In this document: in pieces, positions 1 to 9,003 of the stretch
Layout of the letters: each line of letters opens with the position of its first letter
Numbering within the stretch: the stretch's first letter is position 1
NCBI RefSeq assembly: GCF_001708185.1
Contig: NZ_MDDN01000008.1
Coordinates: 84,800-148,799, forward strand
Direction of reading: 5' to 3'
DNA from: Lysinibacillus xylanilyticus
Lineage (GTDB): Bacteria; Bacillota; Bacilli; Bacillales_A; Planococcaceae
DNA length: 64,000 nucleotides
The notes under the pieces: model-generated
Told to the model about the DNA's origin: nothing
Seen by the model: only the letters and a program-made list of their open reading frames with translations
Database searches by the model: none
Made by a program: the position numbers and the translations under genes

Positions 1-639
1 AAATAAATAGATACAGGCAGATTGTGCATTTGTCCCTAGTCCAGCTTGGGTAGTAAATTCATTTATATTCTCCTTGAGTGACTGATTAATTGATAAGTTT
101 CGACTAATCCACTCAATTCCCTCAATTTTTCTTAATTGCTGGTCCTTACGTCTTGCCAAAGAAATCGCAATCGCAACATCTTTACCGAACTCATCAAATA
201 TTTTATCCATTTCAAGCAAAGGTACATAGGTAAAAAATCCGATAATACAATATCCAAATCGATGTACATCATCTGTAAGAGGCACTGTAAACCATGTTTT
301 TACACCCGTTTCTTTTAACTTAGCCATTAATAGACAGTCTTCCTGTTTGTTCGTTTCTTTACTATGTAAACTTTGCTCAAGTATTAGCGGTGAGCATTTT
401 TCTATTTCCATAGGAAAAACATGACTAAACTCATTCGCATTTCCACCCCATGCTTTCGGTACGAATTCATCAGCATCCGCCAAAATCACACCAACAAAAT
501 CACAATATAGCTCTGATTTAAATGACTCTATTAAATAATGAATCGCTTCTTCTTCCGTCCCCATTTTAATCAATTGCCTCGATGTCATTCGCAAATGATG
601 TTCAAGTCTATTTATAATCTTTTCTTTATTCGCCCCCAT
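1..639 (-). CDS. GAF-type sensor domain protein, N-terminal part (runs off the window)
   Basis: The frame is open from the ATG at 639 to the window edge (213 residues) and AAGGGGGAAC sits just upstream of the start, so this is the N-terminal part of a longer gene. Residues about 20-170 look like one GAF sensor fold: alternating hydrophobic strands around WFTVPL and CIIGFFTYVP, followed by an amphipathic helix. No signal peptide or membrane segment is visible, so the protein is probably cytosolic. GAF domains bind small ligands and usually drive a kinase, diguanylate cyclase or HTH output; that output domain lies outside the window, so the class is unknown. The fold call is by eye. Confidence 0.6.
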   Translation of the reverse strand, partial: MGANKEKIINRLEHHLRMTSRQLIKMGTEEEAIHYLIESFKSELYCDFVGVILADADEFVPKAWGGNANEFSHVFPMEIEKCSPLILEQSLHSKETNKQEDCLLMAKLKETGVKTWFTVPLTDDVHRFGYCIIGFFTYVPLLEMDKIFDEFGKDVAIAISLARRKDQQLRKIEGIEWISRNLSINQSLKENINEFTTQAGLGTNAQSACIYLF

Positions 640-842
640 GTATAAGTTCCCCCTTATTGTCTAAAAGCATATTTGTAATTAACTATTCGACATGAGAAGT
701 GGTACTACCTTTTTTGATACGCCGCTTCTAGTTGAATGGGTTATACTAGAAAAATAGACCATTGCAACAAAAAAAGAACGTTTGTTTGTAAACTTAGATT
801 ATTAACTAAGAGCCGTTAGCTGTCATCGTTAGCGTTTTAACA
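640..842. other. intergenic stretch without a gene
   Basis: No ORF with a ribosome site is visible. It holds the promoter region of the GAF gene and the decayed inner edge of the IS3-like remnant. Confidence 0.5.
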
Positions 843-966
843 ACGTTTTTCATTACCGTTCAAATAGCGTTGAATAGCTTGTCGTTTTTCTTCTGCAATA
901 AATTTAGACAAAAAAACTGCAACTCCAATTGTTAGATGGTGTGTCTAATAATTGGGGTGCAGTTCA
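843..966 (-). mobile_element. IS3/IS150-type insertion sequence remnant (left end and orfA start)
   Basis: Read on the minus strand, this begins TGAACTGCACCCCAATTATT, a typical IS150-group terminus. A hairpin and a T-run follow, then a TTG-started reading frame SKFIAEEKRQAIQRYLNGNE. That peptide is the characteristic start of an IS3-family OrfA helix-turn-helix protein. The similarity stops at about 843 and there is no orfB. It is an immobile 5' fragment left downstream of the ABC transporter operon. Confidence 0.7.
910..962 (-). terminator. hairpin plus T-run, IS end acting as terminator
   Basis: About 20 bp arms (917-936 and 944-962, three mismatches) enclose a short loop and are followed on the minus strand by seven T. 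It belongs to the IS remnant but sits about 110 nt after the ABC transporter stop and would end that transcript. Confidence 0.6.
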
Positions 967-1072
967 TAGGAAAACGAGGTACTTTTTATAAATCTCTATT
1001 ATTAACGATCAATCTTTTTTACAAAGCTACTCTCTCCCCTAGTAACCGGAAGCGAGTATATGGGCATTGATT

Positions 1073-2899
1073 TTAAGAAGCATCTTCAAACTGACTATTA
1101 TATAGATCCGCATAGAATCCTTTTTCTGCAATCAGCTCTTCATGATTACCGCTTTCAATAATATCTCCGTCTTTCATAACTAAAATTAAATCGGCGTTTT
1201 TAATTGTTGAAAGTCTATGCGCAATGACAAATGATGTTCGGCCCACCATCAATTTATCCATTGCTTTTTGAATAAGTGCTTCTGTACGCGTATCAACGGA
1301 ACTAGTAGCCTCATCTAAAATAAGCAACGGTGCTTTTTTAACCATAGCTCTTGCAATGGTAATAAGCTGTTTCTGTCCGACAGATAAACTTGTATTATCG
1401 TTTAATACTGTATCATAACCTTTCGGCAACGTTCTAATAAAGTGGTGCAAACCTACCGCCTTACAAGCTGCAACTACTTCTTCGTCGGTTACATGATCTT
1501 TGTTATAAATGATATTTTCCTTAATGGTACCTTCGAATAACCAAGTATCTTGCAGCACCATGCAAAATAAGTCATGAACATTTTTACGAGTAATGGACTT
1601 AGTCGGTACATCCTCAATCATGATTTCCCCGCTGTCTACCTCATAGAAACGCATGAGTAGATTAACAAGTGTTGTTTTCCCAGCCCCTGTAGGTCCGACG
1701 ATTGCCACTTTTTGACCGGCTTTTATTTGAGCAGAGAAATCTTTAATTATAAGTTTCTCTTTCGTATATCCGAACTTCACGTTTTCAAATTTCACATTAC
1801 CTTTAACATCTTTAGCATCTAAAATGGCTTTCTTATCACTTTCATCTTTAAGCTCCTCTTCTTGTAAGAACTCAAATACACGTTCGCTCGCTGCGGCTGT
1901 TGACTGCAAGCTTGTTGCTGCCTGTGCTAGCTGAGACAACGGCTGCGTAAATAAGCGGATATAAACCATAAATGAAACAATAACACCAAATGTAATAGAA
2001 CCTTTCACTGTTAGTGCGGCACCTACTACACAAACAACAACATAACCTAAATTTCCAATAAAAATCATAAGAGGCATCATCATGCCCGACATAAACTGTG
2101 CTCGCCAAGCGCTATTAAATAGACTTTCATTGATTTCATTAAATTCTTGCTTGGCTACTTTTTCACCGTTATAAACTTTCATTACACTATGCCCTGAATA
2201 GATTTCTTCAATATGGCCATTTATTCTACCAAGGTCTTGCTGCTGACGAACGAAGTACTTGCGAGATTTGGATATAATAAAGGTCATGAATACAAATCCA
2301 ATGAAAGTTGCAGCAATGGCAGAAAGAGCCATCGTAACATTAATATAGAACATCATTATCAAAGATCCAAAGAACATTACTGCCGCTGATACTAACGAAC
2401 CGATACTTTGGTTTAGAGACTGTCCAATCATATCCACATCATTCGTGACACGGCTTAACACATCGCCGTTGGTTGTAGAATCAAAGTATTTCAACGGTAA
2501 TCTATCGATTTTGTTCGAGATATCTGTCCGTAATCTTTTGGAAACTCTCTGCGTAATAGTAGCCATAATAAACGCTTGAATATAATTGAAGATAAAACTC
2601 AACCCATACAAAATAGCAAGGAACAGACCAATTTTTCCGATAGCCGTAATATCAATCTCACCAGCCATGCCTTCCATTATCAAATCGGTGATCTCACTAA
2701 GTTTATTGGGTCCAATAATCGTAAAAATTGTTCCTACAACTGCTAATACAAGTGCAAAGATAATCGCTGGCAAATAAGGTTTACAATAGGCAATCAACTT
2801 CCCCCAAGGCTTTTTAAAATTCTTTGGCTTTTCTCCAGGAGCCATCATATGACCTGGACCACCTGGACCTTTTCGGGGCTTATTTTGTGTATTAGTCAT
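1073..2899 (-). CDS. ABC exporter half-transporter, catalytically canonical subunit (YfiC-like)
   Basis: A six-helix type IV exporter domain (about residues 40-330) is followed by an ATPase domain with Walker A GPTGAGKTT, signature LSVGQKQL and Walker B LILDEATSSVD, which keeps the catalytic Glu. The start is the ATG at 2899: AAGGAGGAG lies in front of it and it overlaps the upstream partner's stop by 8 bp, so the two are translationally coupled. The N-terminus is Gly/Pro/Lys-rich. With the neighbouring half-transporter it should form a membrane heterodimer that exports drugs or lipophilic compounds, as in the YfiBC/BmrCD group. The substrate cannot be read from sequence. Confidence 0.88.
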   Translation of the reverse strand: MTNTQNKPRKGPGGPGHMMAPGEKPKNFKKPWGKLIAYCKPYLPAIIFALVLAVVGTIFTIIGPNKLSEITDLIMEGMAGEIDITAIGKIGLFLAILYGLSFIFNYIQAFIMATITQRVSKRLRTDISNKIDRLPLKYFDSTTNGDVLSRVTNDVDMIGQSLNQSIGSLVSAAVMFFGSLIMMFYINVTMALSAIAATFIGFVFMTFIISKSRKYFVRQQQDLGRINGHIEEIYSGHSVMKVYNGEKVAKQEFNEINESLFNSAWRAQFMSGMMMPLMIFIGNLGYVVVCVVGAALTVKGSITFGVIVSFMVYIRLFTQPLSQLAQAATSLQSTAAASERVFEFLQEEELKDESDKKAILDAKDVKGNVKFENVKFGYTKEKLIIKDFSAQIKAGQKVAIVGPTGAGKTTLVNLLMRFYEVDSGEIMIEDVPTKSITRKNVHDLFCMVLQDTWLFEGTIKENIIYNKDHVTDEEVVAACKAVGLHHFIRTLPKGYDTVLNDNTSLSVGQKQLITIARAMVKKAPLLILDEATSSVDTRTEALIQKAMDKLMVGRTSFVIAHRLSTIKNADLILVMKDGDIIESGNHEELIAEKGFYADLYNSQFEDAS

Positions 2900-4655
2900 T
2901 TTCCAACTCCTCCTTCGATAGCTGCGAATAAGCAATTTCCTGATAAGTGTTACAAGTTTTCAATAATTCACTATGTTTTCCCATACCAACAATTTTACCT
3001 TCATCAAGAACAATAATTTTATCAGCATCTTTAATTGTTCCAATTCGCTGTGCCACAATTAAAGAGGTTGCACCTTTTGTCTCTTTTTTCAATGTAGAAC
3101 GAAGTTGACGGTCCGTTTTATAATCTAAGGCAGAGAACGAATCATCAAAAATAAAGATTTCAGGATTTCTATTAACTGCCCTTGCAATCGAAATACGCTG
3201 TTTCTGTCCTCCCGAAAGATTTGTACCACCTTGGGCGATCGCCGCTTCATATTCGCCTTCCATTGTCTCCACAAATTCCTTACCTTGGGCAATTTCCACT
3301 GCTTTTTTGATTCCTTCATCTGTTGAAGGGATCTGGCCGTTTTCACCGTAGGCAACATTAGATTTTACCGTACCTGAAAATAATACAGCTTTTTGAGAAA
3401 CGTAGCCCAGCTTATTATAAAGAGCTTCTTGTGCATATTCTTTTACATTAATACCGTCGACTAATACCTCTCCCTCCGTAGCATCGTAAAATCTTGGGAT
3501 TAAATTAATTAACGTACTCTTACCACTACCCGTAGAACCGATAAAAGCAACAGTTTCGCCTTTATGTGCTGTAAAACTAATATCCTTTAAAACATAGTCT
3601 TCTGCATCAGGATATTTAAAACTAACATTACGTAGTTCGATTTCACCTTCGATTCCTTTAGGCGACGATTTTATGTCTCCATCAATAATTGTCTGAGGTG
3701 TATTTAGTACTTCATTAATACGTGCTGCAGATACTGCTGCTCTCGGTAGCAAAATGAATGTCATTGATAATAGCATAAATGCCATAACTACCTGCATTGC
3801 ATAAGATGAAAATACGACCATATCACTAAACTTACCGATTCTATCCATACCCGCTGCATTATTAATTACATGCGCTCCAATCCAATAGATTGCAAGAGTT
3901 AAACCTGACATAATCAGACCCATCCCCGGCTGCATAAGGGCCATAAGGCGGTTCACAAAAAGGTTTGTATCTGTTAAGTTTTTATTTACTTGTTCAAATT
4001 TTTCTTCCTGATACCCTTGTGCGTTATAAGCATGAACAACACGAATACCAGTTAAACCTTCTCTTGTTACTCGGTTAAGATTATCTGTCAGTTTTTGAAC
4101 GACTTTAAATTTCGGTAGCACAAAGATGATTAGGTTACCTATCAAAATAAGTAAAACAATGACAGCTACTCCTGTTGCCGCTGACCACTCCCAACTTTTC
4201 CCCATAATCTTCAAAATAGCCCACGTTGCAAGGATAGGAGCCTTGATCATAACTTGAAGACCCATTGCAACAGTTTGCTGTATTTGCGTAATATCATTTG
4301 TAGAACGAGTAATAAGACTTGCGATTGAAAAACCATTAATCTCCTCCATAGAGAAAGATAAAGTTTTGTCAAATACTCCTTTTCGCAATTCCTTTGAAAG
4401 AGACGTTGCTACCTTTGCCGCAAAATAACCAACAATGACAGCCAATATCATACTGCCAAGGGCACATAAAAGCATCTTCCCTCCAGCTGACCATATCTCG
4501 CTCGTTTTACTGCCCTCTGTTTGGACAAGTGTCGTAATTTTAGACATATAATCCGGCAACTTCAAATCTAGCCAAACTTGCCCTACAATGAACACAATGC
4601 TGGCAACGATTAGCGTCCATTCTTTTGGTTTTAAGTATTTAAATATTTTCAACAT
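2892..4655 (-). CDS. ABC exporter half-transporter, degenerate-site subunit (YfiB-like)
   Basis: The 587-residue protein has an exporter membrane domain (residues about 15-310) and an ATPase domain with Walker A GSTGSGKST, signature LSGGQKQR and Walker B IFIFDDSFSALD. The residue after the Walker B Asp is Asp instead of the catalytic Glu. This is the usual mark of the non-hydrolysing site in heterodimeric exporters; the active site would pair this subunit's intact LSGGQ with the partner's Walker motifs. The start has AAGGAGGACTGCAAAC before it. It is first of the two transporter genes and follows marR, with a palindromic operator in the gap. Confidence 0.88.
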   Translation of the reverse strand: MLKIFKYLKPKEWTLIVASIVFIVGQVWLDLKLPDYMSKITTLVQTEGSKTSEIWSAGGKMLLCALGSMILAVIVGYFAAKVATSLSKELRKGVFDKTLSFSMEEINGFSIASLITRSTNDITQIQQTVAMGLQVMIKAPILATWAILKIMGKSWEWSAATGVAVIVLLILIGNLIIFVLPKFKVVQKLTDNLNRVTREGLTGIRVVHAYNAQGYQEEKFEQVNKNLTDTNLFVNRLMALMQPGMGLIMSGLTLAIYWIGAHVINNAAGMDRIGKFSDMVVFSSYAMQVVMAFMLLSMTFILLPRAAVSAARINEVLNTPQTIIDGDIKSSPKGIEGEIELRNVSFKYPDAEDYVLKDISFTAHKGETVAFIGSTGSGKSTLINLIPRFYDATEGEVLVDGINVKEYAQEALYNKLGYVSQKAVLFSGTVKSNVAYGENGQIPSTDEGIKKAVEIAQGKEFVETMEGEYEAAIAQGGTNLSGGQKQRISIARAVNRNPEIFIFDDSFSALDYKTDRQLRSTLKKETKGATSLIVAQRIGTIKDADKIIVLDEGKIVGMGKHSELLKTCNTYQEIAYSQLSKEELEND

Positions 4656-4674
4656 GTTTGCAGTCCTCCTTATT

Positions 4675-4692
4675 TAGTTAGCGTGCTAACTA
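4675..4692. promoter_or_regulatory. MarR-type operator in front of the ABC genes
   Basis: TAGTTAGC-GT-GCTAACTA: two perfect 8-bp arms with a 2-nt spacer. It lies between the marR stop and the ABC ribosome site, beside a TATAGT that could be the -10. Size and symmetry fit a MarR-family dimer site, so local repression of the exporter genes is inferred. Confidence 0.65.
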
Positions 4693-4725
4693 TATAGTAA
4701 TAAAAACATCAAAATAGCATCTTCT

Positions 4726-5169
4726 TCAAGATTCAATATTCTCTTTCATAGCATCCATCACTTCAAAAAAAACTTCAAGTTTCTCTTCAGGGATACCTGT
4801 TAGTAATTTTCGTTCAAGTATTGCTCTACGAGTTTCGATGCCGTCATGTATTCTCAGCGCTTCTTCTGTTAAGACAATTTTTTTTAGTCTTGTATCGTAA
4901 GGAACTGATTGCCTTGTAATCAAACCATTACTTTCCATGGATTTTAGTACTCTAGACGCTGTTGATTTACGAATAGAAAATGCTCTTTCAAAATCCTTTT
5001 GAAACACATCTTTATCTTGGTTTTTGTAAAGATAACTAATTGTCCAACCGTGCATGGCAGTAAGGTTATCTTTTTCCGGTAATGTAGTACATGTGGTTTG
5101 ATCCAATTGTCTTCTCATTAAAAGAGACAATGTACGCAACTCTAATCCAACCGATCTCCTTTTACTCAA
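4726..5169 (-). CDS. MarR-family transcriptional regulator
   Basis: A winged-helix protein of about 147 residues. The DNA-recognition part reads RKSTASRVLKSMESNGLI, followed by a wing with the basic DTRLKKIVLTEEA. I take the TTG at 5169 as start because GGAGGT lies 7 nt before it; the long upstream extension in the same frame has no ribosome site and unlikely composition. MarR proteins are cytosolic dimers that usually repress an adjacent efflux gene and release DNA on binding a phenolic or drug ligand. Here the ABC exporter pair lies directly downstream in the same direction, with a palindromic site in the gap. Confidence 0.85.
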   Translation of the reverse strand: MSKRRSVGLELRTLSLLMRRQLDQTTCTTLPEKDNLTAMHGWTISYLYKNQDKDVFQKDFERAFSIRKSTASRVLKSMESNGLITRQSVPYDTRLKKIVLTEEALRIHDGIETRRAILERKLLTGIPEEKLEVFFEVMDAMKENIES

Positions 5170-5357
5170 TTTTTCTACCTCCAAAATGTTAACGTCTAAA
5201 CAATAGTATTTAAAAATAGCATCCTCCACAAATGGCGTATTTAACTCAAGACATAACAAATATTTCGTAAAGATGTTTATGTCCTTAGGTGAAAATAGGT
5301 CACTTACAGACGTATTAATTTTGCCATATTGTTTGCAAAAAATGCAACAATAAAACC

Positions 5358-5390
5358 AAACCACTTACTGGTTATAAAAATAAGTGGTTT
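5358..5390. repeat. inverted repeat upstream of marR
   Basis: AAACCACTTA and TAAGTGGTTT form a perfect 10-bp stem with a 13-nt loop. It lies about 190 nt upstream of the marR start and may be a terminator of lost upstream DNA or a second regulatory site. Confidence 0.5.
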
Positions 5391-5645
5391 TGCTTTGAAA
5401 TAAAGTATGCTTATAAATGTCAAAATAATAAAGTACATAGTGTTAGTCTAAGCCTGAGTACGTGAATAAAGGACAGCTTGGCATAGAATTATTCGCTCGC
5501 CAGACCCCCGCTATATTTATAACGGATTACCGAAAATACTAGAAACAAATATAAGTCTTATAGCAGTTGGCGTGTTGTGTCCTAGTCTCAATTCTTTAGG
5601 GAGTTATGAGTCTTCGTTGGGGGATTATGGTGCTAGGAAGCGCCA

Positions 5646-5804
5646 ATGGACAATGGTATGACGAACCGACACCCGCAGAAGAATAGAAATCAGACTAGTT
5701 TTATCCGTACTATTGATAGAATAGCTGAAGATGAAATGAAAGCAATAAATGGAGTTAAGCTTCTAGCTAAGTATGAGATTATTATAAAAAAGTTTGATCA
5801 ATGA
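5646..5804 (+). other. short unassigned ORF in a degenerate stretch
   Basis: The 5391-5830 stretch has no clear gene. One open frame of 52 codons starts at ATG 5646 and ends in a plausible helical peptide (IDRIAEDEMKAINGVKLLAK). A second overlapping frame gives LGSANGQWYDEPTPAEE and a stop. Both look like tails of former proteins more than an intact gene, and neither has a good ribosome site. The family is not recognised. Confidence 0.25.
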
Positions 5805-5830
5805 GATGAGCCTTAAGGCACCCCGTCAAT

Positions 5831-6406
5831 TTAACAAGTAATTTGAAACCATCCTGTTTCTGATGGGAAATCTTTTCTGGATAAATTATGACCTGAAATT
5901 AATTGACGATACGAAGTCATGGTACCATCGTGGGAAACAATATATATCTTTTCTTTTTGTAACAGCTTGCACTTGATAATAAATTCTTCTGCAATTTTTA
6001 TGAATTTATTTTCAGGCATTACATTTATTCCATCTGACCATAAATCTAGGGGGACATTAATATCAATTTCGAAAGTTGGAAAATCTTTTTGGATTATTTC
6101 TAAATCAAGTATTTTATCACAAGGCAATGTGCTTTTATCATGTAATAAAGGAAACAGCCGTGGTGAAACGAAAGGACTTACAATCTTACGACAATCTATA
6201 TTTTCACTCCAAATAAATGCTGTTCGCAGAGTTCTTCTAGTAGGACTTATGATTATAATATCATCATTAGTTAAAGGGAATTGATTTCTTAACAGTTTTG
6301 CTTGCTTCTCCCCTTTAGGTGTTAATGATGGGTCTTTAATCTGTAAGCTTTTTGGCATATCTAATGTATGTTCACCTTGACCGTGACGAATAAATACTAG
6401 ATCCAT
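5831..6406 (-). CDS. histidine phosphatase family protein
   Basis: The 191-residue protein starts with LVFIRHGQG, giving the phosphohistidine motif RHG at residues 7-9 (His8). An SPTRRTLRTA segment follows at about 54-63, the usual second Arg region, and IVSHDGTM near residue 157 supplies the second catalytic His. This is the single-domain phosphoglycerate-mutase-like fold, probably cytosolic. Members remove phosphate from sugars, nucleotides or proteins and the substrate is not readable here. GAGGAGTGGTG precedes the ATG. It stands alone, unlike the two phosphatases in the B12 cluster. Confidence 0.75.
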   Translation of the reverse strand: MDLVFIRHGQGEHTLDMPKSLQIKDPSLTPKGEKQAKLLRNQFPLTNDDIIIISPTRRTLRTAFIWSENIDCRKIVSPFVSPRLFPLLHDKSTLPCDKILDLEIIQKDFPTFEIDINVPLDLWSDGINVMPENKFIKIAEEFIIKCKLLQKEKIYIVSHDGTMTSYRQLISGHNLSRKDFPSETGWFQITC

Positions 6407-6704
6407 CTAATCACCACTCCTCATATTTGAATATCTTTCTTCAAATAACCTACGTACATTAATGGAATAAAAAACCTCAGCTATATTATCTTGAGCAAAT
6501 GCATTGCGACCTTTTTTAAAACGTCGCAACTTTGTTTAAAATCTACACAAGACTTTAGCCTTCTCTCCTGCAACCCTAGTTTCTTTAAATGAAATGCTCT
6601 TTTTTATGTTACTGACAATATCCAAAGAATATCATGTACTTAAAGAGTCATTTCCAATAAAATGGTATATACAAAGCCAAATGATTGTGAAAAGAGGAAT
6701 TTTC

Positions 6705-6926
6705 ATGGAAGATGTAAAAAACTGCAAGTCCTTACTAATAACAATTGGTTGGATTAATGCTTTGTTTGCATTTGTCTTTTTTCAATTGTTTTGTGGTATC
6801 ATTGCCGTTTGCATGGGTATCGTTTTAAAAAGTGATTATCATGCCGAAAAACATGGGCTTATCTTAATTATTGTAGGGATCATAGGTGGGATCGCCGGAT
6901 GGATACTCAATTATTTATACTTTTAG
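6705..6926 (+). CDS. small two-helix membrane protein
   Basis: Seventy-three residues from the ATG at 6705, chosen because AGAGGAATTTT precedes it; the longer upstream frame lacks a site. Two hydrophobic helices (about residues 9-34 and 45-70) are joined by a polar loop containing SDYHAEKHG. The plan resembles the small DUF4190-like membrane proteins of Bacillales, but I do not recognise it firmly. No function can be assigned. Confidence 0.5.
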   Translation: MEDVKNCKSLLITIGWINALFAFVFFQLFCGIIAVCMGIVLKSDYHAEKHGLILIIVGIIGGIAGWILNYLYF

Positions 6927-7002
6927 GCTACAAAAGAGTATTAAGCAAAAAAAGTATGTTAAGACATGATCTGAAGGTTGCTTTACTAGAAGGGAGACGA
7001 AC

Positions 7003-7254
7003 ATGTTAATTCATAATACAGTAACAGATTTTACCGAAAACTATTTGCCTACCATTGATTATTTAAAGGGATATTATGAAAAACATGCGAGCCATTTTGA
7101 AGAATACTTTCGGTATCATTGCCATAATGTAGATAAAAAAATGAAAACTGCTATCCCAAAAGTACCAATTTGTGCAGCTTGTAGTGGAGGAGTTTTTGAA
7201 TTAGGTGGGGTTAATATAGGTCACTTTATGAAAAATAACCGCTTAATTCATTAA
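7003..7254 (+). CDS. hypothetical protein, possibly truncated
   Basis: Eighty-three residues after AGAAGGGAGACGAAC, a good ribosome site. The first half is acidic and aromatic (YLKGYYEKHASHFEEYF). The second half holds CAACSGG and a glycine-rich end, so it could be a small Cys-containing domain or the cut end of a larger enzyme. A strong terminator follows 30 nt after the stop, so it is transcribed as its own 3' end. No family is recognised. Confidence 0.4.
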   Translation: MLIHNTVTDFTENYLPTIDYLKGYYEKHASHFEEYFRYHCHNVDKKMKTAIPKVPICAACSGGVFELGGVNIGHFMKNNRLIH

Positions 7255-7284
7255 TTGTGTAAATTGTATCATGTATTTTGATAA

Positions 7285-7322
7285 AAACAAGAAGCCTTCG
7301 AATTAAAAGGCTTCTTGTTTTA
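7285..7322 (+). terminator. intrinsic terminator
   Basis: AAACAAGAAGCCTT pairs perfectly with AAGGCTTCTTGTTT across an 8-nt loop and a T-rich run follows. Confidence 0.85.
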
Positions 7323-7351
7323 TTCTTACTTTTTAAGGGTCAGAAATACTA

Positions 7352-7453
7352 TTAAAAATAATTTAAGAGACTAGGAACCAAATAAATTAAAATAATACCT
7401 ATAGCAAACACAGATATCACTTTTATCAGGTCTTTTTTTATTTCTTTTTTCAA
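7352..7453 (-). CDS. single-pass small membrane protein, 33 residues
   Basis: A TTG start at 7453 lies 8 nt after TAGGAGGC. The peptide begins KKEIKKDLIKV and continues as one hydrophobic helix (SVFAIGIILIYLVPSLL). The ribosome site is as strong as those of the large genes here, which is the main support. The inside-positive N-terminus suggests N-in topology. Function unknown. Confidence 0.45.
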   Translation of the reverse strand: MKKEIKKDLIKVISVFAIGIILIYLVPSLLNYF

Positions 7454-7558
7454 GATAATGCCTCCTATAACCATAAAAATTAAAGTTAACTTAAAAAGTA
7501 CATTACAAAGTAGTCTCCATTATTTTTTTATGTTTAAAGGGGATTTAGCTAAGCTTGT

Positions 7559-8182
7559 TCAGTACGCAATCCCAACACGCGATTTCAAATATTCCTTGCA
7601 CTGAATTTGTTGATAGGTAAATTCTGCTGTATCCGCTACCGATATTTCTACCCCACCTTTAGGTAATAAGCTTCGTTCGATACGATAGGTACCGGTATAT
7701 TCACCATCAGGTAAGTATGTAGGACAGACGATTGTCCAATCAGTGTCAGATTTCTTCAATAATTCATAGACATTATGATGTTCCTGTGCTGCAAAGGTTG
7801 TTTTTCTTTTTGATTCGCTCGATTGGTAACGTAGGATACTTGGCATCAGACGACTTTGTAGAATACCAGCCGTTCCAACAGTTATAATTCTTTTCACATT
7901 CATTTTATTCATTGCGTCCAAAATCAGAGTCATGCTTTGAGTTAATGTATTTGTACCATCTGTGTTTAATGCACTAATCACAACATCTACATTCTTCATG
8001 GCATTTTCTATATCTTGTTTTTCCAACACATTACCTTGTATAATATGCAAATTTTCATTATCTACTTTTACCTTATTTGGGTTGCGCACTACAGCTGTTA
8101 TGATATGTTTATCCCGTAACGCAAGGGAAACTATGTGGCTACCAACGCGCCCGGTAGCACCTAAAACTAAAATCCTCAGCAT
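7559..8182 (-). CDS. NAD(P)-binding Rossmann-fold protein (atypical SDR, NmrA-like)
   Basis: A dinucleotide-binding start, LRILVLGATGRVGSHIVSLA, gives GxxGxxG at residues 7-13; AVVRNPNKV follows with a basic residue after strand 2, favouring NADP. DVVISAL then matches the strand-4 region. There is no YxxxK pair in the usual place, which fits the atypical SDR/NAD(P)H-binding group of about 210 residues. I choose ATG 8182 over the GTG two codons earlier because AAGAGGTGATC spaces better. Cytosolic; the role is unknown. Confidence 0.75.
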   Translation of the reverse strand: MLRILVLGATGRVGSHIVSLALRDKHIITAVVRNPNKVKVDNENLHIIQGNVLEKQDIENAMKNVDVVISALNTDGTNTLTQSMTLILDAMNKMNVKRIITVGTAGILQSRLMPSILRYQSSESKRKTTFAAQEHHNVYELLKKSDTDWTIVCPTYLPDGEYTGTYRIERSLLPKGGVEISVADTAEFTYQQIQCKEYLKSRVGIAY

Positions 8183-8262
8183 GATCACCTCTTTTTTTGA
8201 TTATAGCACACAATTTTCTGTACCCATTTAGATGTCTTTACCGATACTGCGCTAACCATTTG

Positions 8263-8652
8263 TTAATGTACATCAATAAGTTTGACATCAACTATAAACA
8301 TCTGAAGATTATTATTTTTCGCTATCGTGTTGACGATATATTGAATTTCACTTTCTGTACTTTTATCAAATTCATCTAAATTATGTAATTCTATTGTTAC
8401 TACTTGGTTGTTTGGAGATTCAATTAAATACCCTATCGTACTATCTGGAGAATAACCTGCCGCTCGTAATGCTACGATAATTTTTTGCGTAAACTTCGTT
8501 TGTTGTAATTTCCCACCAATTTCTTCAGCGTAAACTAGGTCGGGATTTTTTTGCATGGTATATTCAAATGAAGGTTGATTATATTTTATTAATGCTGCAG
8601 TCATTAATATCAAGGAAAATAAAATAAAAATACCTTTTATTAACTTTCCCAT
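8263..8652 (-). CDS. hypothetical protein with N-terminal membrane anchor
   Basis: 129 residues; KLIKGIFILFSLILMTAALI is a membrane anchor or uncleaved signal. The remaining roughly 100 residues are a mixed alpha/beta extracytoplasmic domain with no cysteine. GGAGAGA lies before the ATG. It is an isolated gene in the minus direction. No family is recognised. Confidence 0.5.
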   Translation of the reverse strand: MGKLIKGIFILFSLILMTAALIKYNQPSFEYTMQKNPDLVYAEEIGGKLQQTKFTQKIIVALRAAGYSPDSTIGYLIESPNNQVVTIELHNLDEFDKSTESEIQYIVNTIAKNNNLQMFIVDVKLIDVH

Positions 8653-9003
8653 TCATTCTCTCCATTTCATATTTTTTCAAAATAAATAATCTTATTTTTC
8701 CGCTCCATACTCTATATTTTATACATTGTTACAACATGCAAGTTGTTTTTATTCTTGTATATTCTTGATGACCATTATTTCTTCAGAAACATTTTTTCAG
8801 GTGAAAGTCTATCTATCCATCTCTAAAAATTATCTTTTTCTAACATTTATATATATCGAGCTATTCATATTTCTAGAAAAAAATTATTTTTATTCTAACT
8901 CAGGGGCATATTACCAATCTCCTTACATTTTTCAAACATAGATTATAAGTGTAAAGGTTAGCGCTACCAATACAACAAAACTAATCTAAAAGGAGACTAA
9001 AAT
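8653..9003. other. 350-base stretch without a convincing gene
   Basis: AT-rich; the one plus-strand frame here lacks a ribosome site and has an implausible Phe/Tyr-rich composition. The right end holds AAAGGAGACTAAA, the ribosome site for the next gene. Confidence 0.5.

Noticed and set aside
5170..5364. Long form of the MarR regulator (212 residues)
   Set aside because: The added 65 residues lack a ribosome site and look non-coding. TTG 5169 has GGAGGT at good spacing.
8726..8941. 71-residue plus-strand ORF
   Set aside because: No ribosome site, implausible composition, and not conserved-looking; treated as chance.
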